64,000 nt of DNA from Aurantiacibacter rhizosphaerae (GCF_009807005.1 NZ_WUBR01000002.1:310001-374000), one strand, 5' to 3'. Counted from the first letter of the stretch, positions 47,027-59,923 are shown. Notes: generated by a model not told the origin, from the sequence alone. A program made the numbers and translations.

Positions 47027-47154
47027 GGGCATCGTTTGCGCACTTGACGGCCCTGCCGTTTATTCTCCCGCTCGAAGGCTACCCCTTAGCACGTGGTAGC
47101 TGGGCAGCGACGATGAGCCATTGCGCACACACCAAATGTGCGCCGACGATGCCC
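47027..47154 (+). ncRNA. Putative structured ncRNA downstream of the RT pair
   Basis: The 309 bases between the second RT gene and greA hold no credible gene but strong structure. The 17-mer at 47027-47043 is complementary to 47138-47154 with one wobble and one mismatch, enclosing 94 bases. Inside are GCTACC/GGTAGC (47078-47083 with 47095-47100). The hairpin GCGCACA-N7-TGTGCGC (47123-47143) competes with the long stem. A short ACACAC run sits at 47127-47132. Downstream of this come a small hairpin (47191-47207) and the right inverted repeat. An RT-associated ncRNA is the natural reading but is unproven. Confidence 0.5.
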
Positions 47155-47230
47155 ACCCCACGAACGTTACCCATTCTAGATTGGTTCCGTGCGCTGTTAG
47201 CTAGCGCCATACTGATACCCTGAGAGATAG

Positions 47231-47276
47231 CCAGGTGTGGTCAATCCATCGCTCCCGCAGACCTATCACCTTATCC
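47231..47276 (-). repeat. Right terminal inverted repeat of the element
   Basis: Read inward from 47276 on the minus strand it begins GGATAAGGTGAT and carries TTGACCACAC at the same offset as the left end. The ungapped match over 46 positions is 33. Only a few bases separate it from the RT module, so the RTs are inside the element. Confidence 0.85.
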
Positions 47277-47297
47277 CCCCGCTTCGGCGGGGCTTTT
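47277..47297 (-). terminator. greA terminator, right copy of the duplicated target site
   Basis: CCCCGCTTCGGCGGGG (47277-47292) followed by CTTTT. It is the same 16 bases, same orientation, as 35489-35504. Joined to the left flank's A-run, it reconstitutes a symmetrical terminator with an A-tract on one side and a T-tract on the other. Confidence 0.85.
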
Positions 47298-47319
47298 CGT
47301 ATCGGCTGTGGATGCGCGA

Positions 47320-47787
47320 TTATTTGAATTCGATCTTGTCGATCAGGTAGAACTTCTCACCAGAAGGCACGGTCACCTCCACCTCGTCACCCACGCTCTT
47401 GCCGATCAGCGCGCGCGCAAGCGGGCTTTCGTAGGATACGCGGCCGACTTTCGCGTCGCTCTCCGCCTGGCCAACGATCTGGTAGGTCAGCGGCTTGTCA
47501 TCCTCGTCCAACACGGTGACGGTTGCGCCGAACACCACCTTGTCTCCCGATAGCGTGGCGGGATCGATGATCTGGGCGCGGCTGGTCTTGTCCTCCAGAT
47601 CGGAAATCTGCGCTTCCACCTGGCCCTGCCGTTCCTTGGCAGCGTGGTATTCGGCATTCTCCGACAGATCGCCATGCGCACGCGCTTCCTCGATCGCGTC
47701 CACGATCTTCGGGCGTTCCTGGCGCAATGCCTTGAGATCTGCGGTCAGCTTTTCATAGCCCTCCGCGAGCATCGGCACTTTCTGCAT
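47320..47787 (-). CDS. greA: Transcription elongation factor GreA
   Basis: GreA rescues backtracked RNA polymerase by stimulating transcript cleavage. The 155-residue protein has the N-terminal coiled coil with the tip acidic residues ([20 protein letters not shown]) and the C-terminal FKBP-like domain ([21 protein letters not shown]). An AGGGA Shine-Dalgarno precedes the ATG. It lies downstream of carB on the same strand and is the first host gene right of the mobile element. Confidence 0.97.
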   Translation of the reverse strand: MQKVPMLAEGYEKLTADLKALRQERPKIVDAIEEARAHGDLSENAEYHAAKERQGQVEAQISDLEDKTSRAQIIDPATLSGDKVVFGATVTVLDEDDKPLTYQIVGQAESDAKVGRVSYESPLARALIGKSVGDEVEVTVPSGEKFYLIDKIEFK

Positions 47788-47886
47788 TGTAATCCCTGCT
47801 TTCTATGACTCTCGTCAATACGGATCTGACCCGCCCTTGTGGGCGGCTCCAGGAGCCGGATTGGAGGGAGAGCTGGTGTCTAGTTC

Positions 47887-51209
<3,323 letters not shown>

Positions 51210-51210
<1 letters not shown>

Positions 51211-52025
51211 TACAAATCTATACCAATCTGATCTTTGACGATGCGTTTTATAAGATCTACAATGAGCCCGACGCCCACCGCTTTTCCGATTTCACGAAAT
51301 GCTTCCTGTGTCTCTTCGAGCGCCTGAATCACGCCAACCTTTACTTGAATGACTTTCAATTCGGCGCTCTTCCAAAGCGCTTGCGCTGCTTCCAGAGAAT
51401 TTAGTAGCCGCTCTCTTTCTGCGGGAGTTGAACCAAATTCGTTGTCAGAGCGTGCAGTTTGAAATATCTCATCGAGCTTGCTGGAAACCTCCTTGTGCTC
51501 AGGCGAATTGTGATTGAGAGTGACTAAGCGATCAGCGGCTGGCACGATTTCTGCGACCACTTCATCGGACAAAATGCCAATAGCCGAGGGCCCTGAGCTC
51601 TCTTCTCTCGCGGCGCCTGCAGCATCCGGGTCGTCAACTTCGATACCCCTATGTATCGTCGCGAATACATCGGGATAATACCTGCGCCCAATCTCGCTGG
51701 CGATCCTGTGCGTTGGACTTTCATGAAGAAAAATAGGACGGAAATTCGCAAATTTTTTTTGATTGAATTTAAAGTAGTCCCCTGAAAGAGGCGTCTCTTT
51801 CTTCGTTATAACTCCCGATTCTTCTAACAAATCAAATATAAAATCCACAATTTCTTCGACATCTACTAAGTTTTCAGCCTTTTCCTTCGCCAAATTGCGA
51901 ACGACATAATCTTTTATACAAGAGAGCAATTCCTCCTGTCGGAGAAAACTTTCGGCAATCTTGGGTTCACCATCAGCGGCCAACACAAAATTCAATCCGT
52001 GCTCCTCTGCAGAGTGAAGCCTCAC
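51210..52025 (-). CDS. Unknown protein encoded between carA and carB
   Basis: The 271-residue protein is soluble, rich in Glu and Lys, with an N-terminal half resembling nothing I know and a long amphipathic C-terminal helix region ([20 protein letters not shown] onward) ending with a mildly hydrophobic stretch ([14 protein letters not shown]). It starts at GTG 52025, overlapping the carA stop as GTGA, and its TAA overlaps the carB ATG. Base composition is visibly AT-richer than carA and carB. It looks like a horizontally acquired gene seated precisely in the operon; function unknown. Confidence 0.85.
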
Positions 52026-53203
52026 CCCAACATCCCCACAAACTTCTCGAACAGATAGAAGCTATCCTGCGGGCCTGGCGATGCCTCGGGGTGATACTGC
52101 ACCCCAAACGCCTTCTTGCCGCTAACCGCGATGCCGCAGTTGGAGCCGTCGAACAGCGACACATGCGTTTGCTCCACGCCGTCCGGCAGGGTGTCGCCAT
52201 CCACTGCGAAGCCGTGGTTCATCGAGGTAATTTCCACGAGGTCGCGGGTTTCGCCCCAGCTTTCGCCTACGCGCTGAACCGGGTGGTTCGCGCCGCGGTG
52301 GCCCTGGTGCATCTTGGTGGTTTTCGCGCCTGCTGCCAGAGCCAGCATCTGGTGACCAAGGCAGATGCCGAACAGCGGCATGTCCTTCTCCAGCAGCGCC
52401 TTGATAACCGGCACCGCATATTCCCCCGTCGCCGCCGGATCGCCGGGGCCGTTGGAGAGGAACACGCCATCGGGGGCAAGCGCCATGATATCATCCAGCG
52501 AAGTCTTGGCGGGCACCACCGTGACGCGCGCACCGGCCTTCACCAGATTACGGAAGATGTTGTCCTTGCTGCCGAAATCCATCGCCACGACATGCGGTTT
52601 GCCCTCACGCTCCGCCGCGTCATAGCCATGGCCCAGCCGCCAATAGCCGCCGTCCCAGTCTTCCTGGTGTTCGCGGCTCACGCTCTGGGCAAGGTCCATG
52701 CCTTCCAGCCCCGGCCATTCCTGCGCGCGCCCAAGCAGCGCGTCCAAATCAAACTTGCCGCGCGGATCGTGCGCGATCACGGCGTTGGGCGCGCCTGTCA
52801 GGCGGATGCGGCGGGTCAGCGCGCGGGTGTCCACGCCGGAAATGCCGATCTTGCCCTGCTTTGCCATCCACTCGACGAATTCCGCCTGGCTGCGGAAGTT
52901 GGATTGCAGCGTCACGTCCTCGCGCACAACGCAGCCCACGGCTCCTTCCACGCGGCTTTCGAAATCCTCGTCATTCGTGCCGACATTGCCGATGTGGGGG
53001 AAGGTGAAGGTAACGATCTGCGCAGCGTAGCTGGGATCGGTCATCACCTCCTGATACCCCGTCATCGCGGTGTTGAAGCAGACTTCGCCAACCGCGCTGC
53101 CAGTGGCACCAAAGCCCCTGCCCCAGACGATGGTTCCATCGGCCAGGACGAGGACGCCCGTGGCCCCTTGAGGTTGCGCGCGCGAAGAGGCGAGAAAGGC
53201 CAT
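52022..53203 (-). CDS. carA: Carbamoyl phosphate synthase small subunit
   Basis: CarA is the glutaminase subunit that feeds ammonia to CarB. The 393-residue protein has the N-terminal CPSase domain (GEVCFNTAMTGYQEVMTDPS) and a class I amidotransferase domain with the catalytic cysteine in FGICLGHQ and the histidine in GVQYHPEASPGP. It heads the car operon, divergent from yqeY across 148 bases. An unrelated gene separates it from carB. Confidence 0.97.
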   Translation of the reverse strand: MAFLASSRAQPQGATGVLVLADGTIVWGRGFGATGSAVGEVCFNTAMTGYQEVMTDPSYAAQIVTFTFPHIGNVGTNDEDFESRVEGAVGCVVREDVTLQSNFRSQAEFVEWMAKQGKIGISGVDTRALTRRIRLTGAPNAVIAHDPRGKFDLDALLGRAQEWPGLEGMDLAQSVSREHQEDWDGGYWRLGHGYDAAEREGKPHVVAMDFGSKDNIFRNLVKAGARVTVVPAKTSLDDIMALAPDGVFLSNGPGDPAATGEYAVPVIKALLEKDMPLFGICLGHQMLALAAGAKTTKMHQGHRGANHPVQRVGESWGETRDLVEITSMNHGFAVDGDTLPDGVEQTHVSLFDGSNCGIAVSGKKAFGVQYHPEASPGPQDSFYLFEKFVGMLG

Positions 53204-53351
53204 GGTGGCTCCCGTTGGATAGTTGGACCGGCAATGTGTGCTAAGTCCCAGCGGCTAGAGACGGGCTTGCCTCCCGTCAAGCACAAGACTTGGCTTTATC
53301 GCGCTTCGCATTAGATGAGAGGCCATTGATCCACAGGAAAGAATTGATCCC

Positions 53352-53801
53352 ATGCTGAGAGACGACATCAAGGCCGAAACCATCACCGCCATGAAGGCAA
53401 AGGATAAAGAGCGCACCGCCGCCCTGCGCCTGATCTCTGCCAAGATAAAGGATCGTGATATCGAGATGCGCGGCAAGGATGCAGGCGATGATGATGCCAT
53501 GGTGATCGACGTGCTGCAAAAGATGGCAAAGCAGCGCCGCGAATCGATTACGATGTATGAAGAAGGCGGCCGCACCGAACTGGCAGAGCAGGAAAAGACC
53601 GAGCTGGCCGTGATCGAGGAATTCCTGCCGCAGCAGATGGACGAGGCCGAAACGAAGGCCGCCATCGAAAAGATCAAGGCCGAAACAGGCGCCGAGGGCA
53701 TGAAGGACATGGGCAAGGTGATGGGCGAGCTGAAGGCCCGCCACGGCACCCAGCTGGACATGGGCCGCGCAAGTGGCTGGGTGAAGGAGTCACTGTCGTG
53801 A
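53352..53801 (+). CDS. GatB/YqeY domain protein
   Basis: The 149-residue helical protein belongs to the YqeY family, related to the tail domain of the GatB amidotransferase subunit: MLRDDIKAETITAMKAKDK, RTAALRLISAKIKDRDIE, EEFLPQQMDEAETKAAI and MGKVMGELKARHG. Its cellular role is not settled; it has been proposed to bind tRNA. The stop overlaps the GTG start of the following lipoprotein gene. Confidence 0.92.
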   Translation: MLRDDIKAETITAMKAKDKERTAALRLISAKIKDRDIEMRGKDAGDDDAMVIDVLQKMAKQRRESITMYEEGGRTELAEQEKTELAVIEEFLPQQMDEAETKAAIEKIKAETGAEGMKDMGKVMGELKARHGTQLDMGRASGWVKESLS

Positions 53802-54505
53802 GGCGCATCGCCCTGCCCCTGCCGCTGATCATCGCGCCGTGCCTGGCGCTGGCGGCCTGCGGTTCCGAAACGACGCCCGCGCCCACGCCGACGCCCAGCG
53901 AAACCGTCGCTGGCCCTCGCACGCTGGTGGCGGCAGGCTTTGCCGACACTAAGCTGGGTCCCAGAATCGTCGGCCCGGAAGGGGACGAGGTTGCGGGAGA
54001 GCTGGTGCGCGAAGGGCAGAAAATCGCTGATATCGTCAGCTACGTCGCCTGTCCTGCCCCCAAGAAGGATGAGGTGGCCGCAGAGGAATGCGTGCCCGCC
54101 GATCAGCCAGAGGGCGCCGTCTACACCTATGTCCACCGGGTAACCCCGGTTGACCTGGCGGACGAGCTGGACACGCCGCTGCTGTTCCGCACCACCAAGG
54201 CCGCACATGGCTTTGCCAACAACATCGGGTTTGACCGCGATCAGGCGGAGGCCGTGCTGGGCGAAGGCTATTCCATCCGCGTGCAGGAAGATAACGGCGC
54301 ATTGCTGTGGCGCGTGGAGATCAGCAATGGCTGGCATTCAGGCGAGGAGCTCACCTTCTTCTGGCAATCCACCCTGCCGCCCGAAGGCCCGCAAAAGGCC
54401 TATGCCGTTGGCACCGAAAACGGGCGCGCCGAAGGTAATGGCCCCTTCCCAGCCGAAGAAGCGCCGGTGGATGAGGATGCAGCAGGCGCCGACCCCGCCG
54501 ACTGA
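53798..54505 (+). CDS. Putative lipoprotein, first of a paralogous pair
   Basis: A 235-residue protein with signal peptide and lipobox (LALAAC, Cys21), a Pro/Thr linker, then a globular domain with GFADTKLGPRIVGPEGDEV, a CPAPK region, TKAAHGFANNIGFD and ELTFFWQSTLPPEGP. The following gene has the same segments in the same order, so the two are tandem duplicates. Family unknown to me. It starts at GTG 53798, overlapping yqeY (GTGA). Confidence 0.82.
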   Translation: MRRIALPLPLIIAPCLALAACGSETTPAPTPTPSETVAGPRTLVAAGFADTKLGPRIVGPEGDEVAGELVREGQKIADIVSYVACPAPKKDEVAAEECVPADQPEGAVYTYVHRVTPVDLADELDTPLLFRTTKAAHGFANNIGFDRDQAEAVLGEGYSIRVQEDNGALLWRVEISNGWHSGEELTFFWQSTLPPEGPQKAYAVGTENGRAEGNGPFPAEEAPVDEDAAGADPAD

Positions 54506-54522
54506 TCGCGAAACGCAAAATC

Positions 54523-54557
54523 CTGCCACCGCATTAACTATCAAAATGTGGTGGCAG
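54523..54557. other. 12-bp hairpin between the two lipoprotein genes
   Basis: CTGCCACCGCAT (54523-54534) pairs with ATGTGGTGGCAG (54546-54557) with one wobble and an 11-base AT-rich loop. A second short hairpin (CCCGAA with TTCGGG) follows. Neither is followed by a classical T-run, so termination, mRNA stabilisation or a binding site are all possible. Confidence 0.55.
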
Positions 54558-54635
54558 CGGAACCTCCACCCGAATTTGTAAGTTTTTCGGGCCAAGAGAG
54601 GCGCACCCATGTCGCGTCTGCCAAGGAGGCCTTCG

Positions 54636-55394
54636 ATGCTGAAACACCATTTCGCCCTGCCCATCGCGCTTTTCGTCACCACCGCACTGTCCGCCTGCTC
54701 GGCAGAGCCGGAGGTCGATAATGACACCGATCTGGCAGCAGAAGACGAAGAAGCCGAGATCGCGCGCGAATCGCTGAACGCTGGCGATTTTGCTGATCTG
54801 CAACTTGGCGCGAAGATCGTCGGGCCGCAGGGCGAGGAGGTCAAAGGGCGACTGACGAACGAAACGGGTGCCTTTGCCGATATCACCTCCTTCGTCGCCT
54901 GCCCTGCCGGAATGGACGAATGCGACCCCGCCACCGCGCCCGAAGGCACGATCTACACCTATGTTCACACCGTCTATCCGGGGGAGGACAATGATCCCTC
55001 CACCGGCAGCGGCGATGGCAATGATGCCTCCAACGTGGAGACGACCGAAGCCTTCCGCATGACCATGCCGAGCCACGGCTTCACCGGATCTGCCGGATTT
55101 TCATACGCCGAGGCCGCCAATGCCATCACCGACCGGATGCTGATCGTGGCCACCTGCCATGAACAGGGCATCGCCTGGACCGTGGAAGAAGGTGACGGAG
55201 GTGACCAGTGGGGACAGGGCGAACCGATCACCTTTTACTGGCAGAGCACCCTTCCCCCCGCCGGTCCTGCCGATGCATATGAAGTGTTCGCCAATTACAC
55301 CGCTGCCAGCGGCCCCGGCCCCTACCCTGCGGCAAGCGACACGGCGACCAACGCCTGCGTCAATTCAGCCGTCACCAATGCGCAAGGCGGTTGA
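54636..55394 (+). CDS. Putative lipoprotein, second of a paralogous pair
   Basis: A 252-residue protein with lipobox (ALSAC, Cys21), acidic linker and a domain with DFADLQLGAKIVGPQGEEV, VACPAG, MPSHGFTGSAGFSY and ITFYWQSTLPPAGPADAYEV, parallel to the preceding gene. It has additional cysteines that could form disulfides. The start at ATG 54636 has a near-perfect AAGGAGG upstream; the in-frame ATG at 54609 is less likely. Confidence 0.85.
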   Translation: MLKHHFALPIALFVTTALSACSAEPEVDNDTDLAAEDEEAEIARESLNAGDFADLQLGAKIVGPQGEEVKGRLTNETGAFADITSFVACPAGMDECDPATAPEGTIYTYVHTVYPGEDNDPSTGSGDGNDASNVETTEAFRMTMPSHGFTGSAGFSYAEAANAITDRMLIVATCHEQGIAWTVEEGDGGDQWGQGEPITFYWQSTLPPAGPADAYEVFANYTAASGPGPYPAASDTATNACVNSAVTNAQGG

Positions 55395-55425
55395 ATTAAG
55401 GGCCATTGAGTCGCATTGGTGAGGC

Positions 55426-57318
55426 ATGGCGCTCTCACCTCAATGGCTGGATGAACTGAAAGGCCGGATCACGCTATCCGCGCTGATCCAGCGCACGGTG
55501 AAACTGACACGGGCAGGACGCGAATGGAAAGCGTGCTGCCCGTTCCATTCCGAGAAGACGCCCAGCTTCTACGTCAACGATCAAAAGGGCTTCTACCACT
55601 GCTTCGGCTGCCAGCAGCACGGCGGCGCCATCGACTGGATGATGGAGCAGCACGGGCTGGAATTCATGGACGCGGTGAAGGAGCTTGCCTCCGAAGCCGG
55701 GATGGACGTGCCCGCACCCGATCCGCGCGCCGCGCGGCAGGCGGAACAACGCGCCACCCTGCATGACGTGATGGCCGCCGCGCAGGAATGGTTCGTGGCG
55801 CAGTTACATGCCCCCGCCGGTGAACAGGCGCGCGGCTATCTTGAGCGGCGCGGACTGGATGAACACACCATCCGCCGCTTCGGCTTTGGCTGGGCCCCGG
55901 ATGACAAACAGTCCCTGAAAACGGCGCTTTCCTCTTTTGACGAGCGGCTGCTGATCGAGGCGGGCCTGCTTATCGAAGTCGAAGAGAAAATCCCCTATTC
56001 GCGCTTTAGGGGCCGCGTGATGCTGCCCATCCAGGACTCGCGCGAGCGGGTGATCGCCTTTGGCGGCCGCATCCTCGCCGATCGCGACGGCGTGGCGAAA
56101 TATCTCAACAGCCCGGACACACCGCTTTTCGACAAGGGCCGCACGCTTTACAACCTGCACCGCGCCGCCGCCGCATCGCGCAAGACGAACCGCGTGATCG
56201 TGGCCGAAGGCTATATGGATGTGATCGCGCTGGCGGCGGCTGGCATAGACGATGTCGTCGCCCCCATGGGCACTGCCGTTACCGAACAGCAGATCGAACT
56301 GCTGTGGCGCATGGCAGATAAGCCCGTGCTGTGCCTTGACGGAGACAGCGCAGGCAAGCGCGCCGCCATGCGCGCGGCGGAGCGTGCATTGCCATTGCTG
56401 CGCCCCGGCCATTCGCTGCAAGTCGTCCAACTGCCCGCCGGGCTGGACCCGGACGACCTGCTGAAACGCGACGGGCGCAAGGCCATGGACGCGCTGCTGG
56501 AACAACCAAAATCGCTGCTGGACCTGATCTGGGAGCATGAGCGCGATGCTTCCCCCCTCGCTTCCCCGGAAGACAAGGCAGGATTGAAGGCGCGCGTGCT
56601 GGAACAGGTGGACGCGATCCAGCATCCCGATATCCGATCACTCTACCGGCGCGAATTGATGGATCGCTACGGCGCATTCGCCTTCCCGCCGCGGGAATTC
56701 CAGAAAGGCGGCAGTTTCCGCAAGGATGGCCCCTACCGCAAGGACGCGCCAGCGCGCACATCGCCGCAGGTCACCCAGCGATTGCAGCGCGCCACCACGG
56801 GCGCGTTTCGCGATGCGCTTACCGCAGCGGTTCTCAACGGGTTTGCCCGGCATGCGGGCGAAATTCACCGCCATGCCGATGCCCTGCTCAGCCTGGAAAA
56901 AGGCGATGCACAATTGGCGCAGGCCGTAAATTTCCTGCTCGATCACGCAGAAGAGCTTGAAGCTTCGGTCAATTCGCCCATATCGGGTCAAGACATCTTG
57001 CCGCCTGCACCGGATAACACCCGATTTTCCTTCCTGATGGAAGGCTCCGATCCGGACGAGGCGAAGGAAGATTTGGCCGAAGCCGTTGCCCTGCTGGTCG
57101 AAAGACCTGCACTCGAGGCGGCAATTGTTGCGGCCACCCGTCGCTTCGATACAGATCCGGAAGGTGCGTTTGCTGAGCAACAACGCTTGCGCAAACGAAA
57201 ACTGGAAATCGACGTGCGACTCGGGCAAATGACCAGAAAGCGCGCCGCTTCGCAGGCGTTCGATAAACAAGCTCCGGAGGCCGCCAAAAGGCAGGTCGCC
57301 GAACAGGAAACGGACTGA
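55426..57318 (+). CDS. dnaG: DNA primase DnaG
   Basis: DnaG makes RNA primers at the replication fork. The 630-residue protein has the CHC2-type zinc site (Cys38, His41, Cys59, Cys62), the RNA polymerase domain with YGFGWAP-like RRFGFGWAPDD and RFRGRVMLPI, the TOPRIM motifs VAEGYMDVIAL and LDGDSAGKRAA, and a C-terminal helicase-binding region. It lies 9 bases upstream of rpoD in the familiar macromolecular-synthesis arrangement. Confidence 0.97.
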   Translation: MALSPQWLDELKGRITLSALIQRTVKLTRAGREWKACCPFHSEKTPSFYVNDQKGFYHCFGCQQHGGAIDWMMEQHGLEFMDAVKELASEAGMDVPAPDPRAARQAEQRATLHDVMAAAQEWFVAQLHAPAGEQARGYLERRGLDEHTIRRFGFGWAPDDKQSLKTALSSFDERLLIEAGLLIEVEEKIPYSRFRGRVMLPIQDSRERVIAFGGRILADRDGVAKYLNSPDTPLFDKGRTLYNLHRAAAASRKTNRVIVAEGYMDVIALAAAGIDDVVAPMGTAVTEQQIELLWRMADKPVLCLDGDSAGKRAAMRAAERALPLLRPGHSLQVVQLPAGLDPDDLLKRDGRKAMDALLEQPKSLLDLIWEHERDASPLASPEDKAGLKARVLEQVDAIQHPDIRSLYRRELMDRYGAFAFPPREFQKGGSFRKDGPYRKDAPARTSPQVTQRLQRATTGAFRDALTAAVLNGFARHAGEIHRHADALLSLEKGDAQLAQAVNFLLDHAEELEASVNSPISGQDILPPAPDNTRFSFLMEGSDPDEAKEDLAEAVALLVERPALEAAIVAATRRFDTDPEGAFAEQQRLRKRKLEIDVRLGQMTRKRAASQAFDKQAPEAAKRQVAEQETD

Positions 57319-57327
57319 CGCAACACT

Positions 57328-59337
57328 ATGGCATCCGACGCCAAGACAAAGCAGAATGACGACGCTCCTCTGATCGACCTCAACGAGGCGTCGCTCAAGA
57401 AGATGATCGCCAAGGCCAAGCGCAAGGGCTACATCACCTATGATGAGCTGAACGAGGCGCTGCCTTCGGGCGAGATGAGTTCTGACCAGATCGAGGATGT
57501 CCAGTCGGCATTGTCGGACATGGGCGTGCAGATCGTGGAAAGCGCGGAAGAGGCTGACGAGGACGAAGGTCCGGAAGAGATCGCCCCGACCGGCTCCGAA
57601 TCGCAGGCAGAGCCCAAGCAGAACGTTCCTGAAAAGAAGAAGTCCGTCGCCGGTGAAGGCCGCACGGATGACCCTGTGCGCATGTATCTGCGCGAGATGG
57701 GCGCGGTGGAACTGCTCAGCCGCGAGGGCGAAATCGCCATCGCCAAGCGCATCGAATCAGGCCGCGACACGATGATCATGGGCCTGTGCGAAAGCCCGAT
57801 CACCTTCCACGCCATCATCATGTGGTCCGAAGCCCTCAACAACGAGGAAATGCAGCTGCGCGAGATCCTCGATCTCGACGCCATGCTTTCCAAGGAACCT
57901 CCCGTCGACAAGATGGAAGAGGAAAATGAAGACGACGACGGCGAGATTTCGGAAGAAACCGCCGGCCCCACCATCCGCGACGACGATGAAGACGACGACG
58001 ATGATGAAGAGGGCGAAGACGGCGAGGACGGCGAAGGCCGCAAGCGTGACGATGAAGAGGAAGAGGACAACACCATGTCCCTCGCCCAGATGGAAGCGGC
58101 GCTGAAGCCCGATGCCATCGAACGCTTCGCGCGCATCACCGATCTGTTCAAGAAGTTCGAGAAGCTGCAGGCAGAGCGCGTCGATATCCTGGGCGCGGGC
58201 AATGAATTCCCGGCTGCCAAGGAAAACAAGTACGAGAAGCTGCGCGAAGAGCTGACCGCAGAGGTCGAGTCCGTGCAGTTCCACGCGACGAAGATCGAAT
58301 ATCTCGTCGACAATCTTTACGCCTTCAACCGCCGCCTCACCGCGCTGGGCGGCCAGATGCTGCGCCTTGCCGAACGCCACAAGGTGAAGCGTATCGACTT
58401 CCTCAATGTCTATGTCGGCAATGAACTGGACGATACCTGGCTGAAGGAAAAGGCGAAGAAGGACAAGAAATGGGCCGCCTTCGCCGAGAAGGAAGGCGAC
58501 GCTGTTGAGCGCATTCGCGCCGAAATCGCCGATATCGCCAGCGCCACGGGCATGAGCCTGGATGAATTCCGCCGCATCGTGAACATGGTGCAGAAGGGTG
58601 AGCGCGAGGCGCGTATCGCCAAGAAGGAAATGGTCGAGGCGAACCTGCGCCTGGTGATTTCCATCGCCAAGAAATACACCAACCGCGGCCTGCAATTCCT
58701 TGATCTTATTCAGGAAGGCAACATCGGTCTTATGAAGGCGGTCGACAAGTTCGAATACCGCCGTGGTTACAAGTTCAGCACCTATGCCACCTGGTGGATC
58801 AGGCAGGCGATCACGCGTTCCATCGCGGATCAAGCCCGGACGATCCGCATCCCGGTCCACATGATCGAAACGATCAACAAGCTGGTGCGCACCAGCCGCC
58901 AGTTCCTTCACGAGCAGGGCCGCGAACCCACGCCGGAGGAAATGGCAGAGCGCCTTTCCATGCCGCTGGAAAAGGTGCGCAAGGTGATGAAGATCGCCAA
59001 GGAGCCGATTTCTCTCGAAACGCCGATTGGCGACGAGGAAGATTCGCACCTGGGCGACTTTATCGAGGACAAGAACGCCATCATCCCCGTGGATGCGGCG
59101 ATTCAGGCAAACCTCAAGGAAACCGTCACCCGCGTGCTGGCATCGCTCACCCCGCGTGAGGAACGCGTGCTGCGCATGCGCTTTGGCATCGGCATGAACA
59201 CCGATCACACGCTGGAAGAAGTGGGCCAGCAGTTCAGCGTGACGCGCGAACGTATCCGCCAGATCGAGGCAAAGGCGCTGAGGAAGCTCAAGCACCCCAG
59301 CCGTTCACGCAAGATGCGCTCTTTCCTCGATCAGTAA
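57328..59337 (+). CDS. rpoD: Primary sigma factor RpoD (sigma-70)
   Basis: Housekeeping sigma subunit of RNA polymerase. The 669-residue protein has region 1.1 at the N-terminus, region 1.2 ([12 protein letters not shown]), a long non-conserved insert with an extremely acidic run of Asp/Glu (about residues 195-250), then regions 2-4: [32 protein letters not shown], the region 3 PEEMAERL and the C-terminal [21 protein letters not shown]. The acidic insert is common in proteobacterial RpoD. It follows dnaG directly. Confidence 0.98.
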   Translation: MASDAKTKQNDDAPLIDLNEASLKKMIAKAKRKGYITYDELNEALPSGEMSSDQIEDVQSALSDMGVQIVESAEEADEDEGPEEIAPTGSESQAEPKQNVPEKKKSVAGEGRTDDPVRMYLREMGAVELLSREGEIAIAKRIESGRDTMIMGLCESPITFHAIIMWSEALNNEEMQLREILDLDAMLSKEPPVDKMEEENEDDDGEISEETAGPTIRDDDEDDDDDEEGEDGEDGEGRKRDDEEEEDNTMSLAQMEAALKPDAIERFARITDLFKKFEKLQAERVDILGAGNEFPAAKENKYEKLREELTAEVESVQFHATKIEYLVDNLYAFNRRLTALGGQMLRLAERHKVKRIDFLNVYVGNELDDTWLKEKAKKDKKWAAFAEKEGDAVERIRAEIADIASATGMSLDEFRRIVNMVQKGEREARIAKKEMVEANLRLVISIAKKYTNRGLQFLDLIQEGNIGLMKAVDKFEYRRGYKFSTYATWWIRQAITRSIADQARTIRIPVHMIETINKLVRTSRQFLHEQGREPTPEEMAERLSMPLEKVRKVMKIAKEPISLETPIGDEEDSHLGDFIEDKNAIIPVDAAIQANLKETVTRVLASLTPREERVLRMRFGIGMNTDHTLEEVGQQFSVTRERIRQIEAKALRKLKHPSRSRKMRSFLDQ

Positions 59338-59362
59338 GATCTCGTTTCAGTCTGGGGGTTTC

Positions 59363-59917
59363 ATGAAGGTTTTTACCGCTATTGCCGCTGCGGCAATCAC
59401 CTTTGCCATACCCTCTCAGGCTTTCGCGCAGGACACCGTGCCTCCGGCTGCCGAGATGCAGCTGGCGCGGGAGATCATCGACAACGGATACCCGCCGGAA
59501 ACCCGCATGGGCATGTTCGACGATGTAATCATCCAGCTTCTGGCGCAGATGAGAGCATCCTTGCCAGATGTCAGTGATAATCCCGAAATGGCGGTCGCGT
59601 TCGATCGGCACGTGGAGCGCGTCCGCGCAACCAGCATGGAAGTTCTGGCAGGCCATCTCGATTCGCTGATGGAGAGCATGGTTGTTGCCTATGCTGAACA
59701 GTTCACCATCGAAGAATTGCAGGGCCTGCACAGCTTCATCATGACGCCCGAAGGCCACGGCTTTCTTGCACGCATGTCCGAAGTGAACGGCCATCCCGCG
59801 TTTGCAAAGGCGAACCAGGCTTACATGCAGGATTATCTCGCGAAGATGCCGGGGCTGGTTGAACAGCTGCGCGCAGACGTGGAGAAGATAAACGGCGAGA
59901 AGATCGGCGGCGAATAG
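59363..59917 (+). CDS. Secreted DUF2059-type protein
   Basis: The 184-residue protein has a cleavable signal peptide (predicted cut after SQAFA) and a helical domain with the DUF2059 flavour: an aligned MESMVVAYAEQFTIEELQGL and FIMTPEGHGFLARM. Function is unknown for the family; it is probably periplasmic. It sits between rpoD and a pseudouridine synthase gene. Confidence 0.8.
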   Translation: MKVFTAIAAAAITFAIPSQAFAQDTVPPAAEMQLAREIIDNGYPPETRMGMFDDVIIQLLAQMRASLPDVSDNPEMAVAFDRHVERVRATSMEVLAGHLDSLMESMVVAYAEQFTIEELQGLHSFIMTPEGHGFLARMSEVNGHPAFAKANQAYMQDYLAKMPGLVEQLRADVEKINGEKIGGE

Positions 59918-59923
59918 CCCGCG

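Larger units (their letters stand above)
35505..47276. mobile_element. Casposon-like self-synthesising transposon carrying a two-reverse-transcriptase module
   Basis: An 11,772-bp AT-richer segment between two core genes, bounded by 46-bp imperfect terminal inverted repeats and by a 16-bp direct repeat. Core genes: solo Cas1 (37586-38656), unknown proteins (38707-39381, 39488-40063), HNH protein (40081-40443) and family B DNA polymerase (40440-43532). Cas1 plus PolB plus HNH inside inverted repeats with a target duplication of about 15 bp is the published definition of a casposon. The right side carries a pair of RT genes; the left side carries small hypothetical genes and repeats. Structure is seen directly; mobility and casposase activity are inferred. 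The restored empty site makes the boundaries unusually secure. Confidence 0.88.

Noticed and set aside
35551-47230. CRISPR array or CRISPR-Cas locus near the cas1 gene
   Set aside because: No regular direct repeats with spacers and no cas2 or effector genes were found; the neighbours are PolB and HNH, inside inverted repeats.
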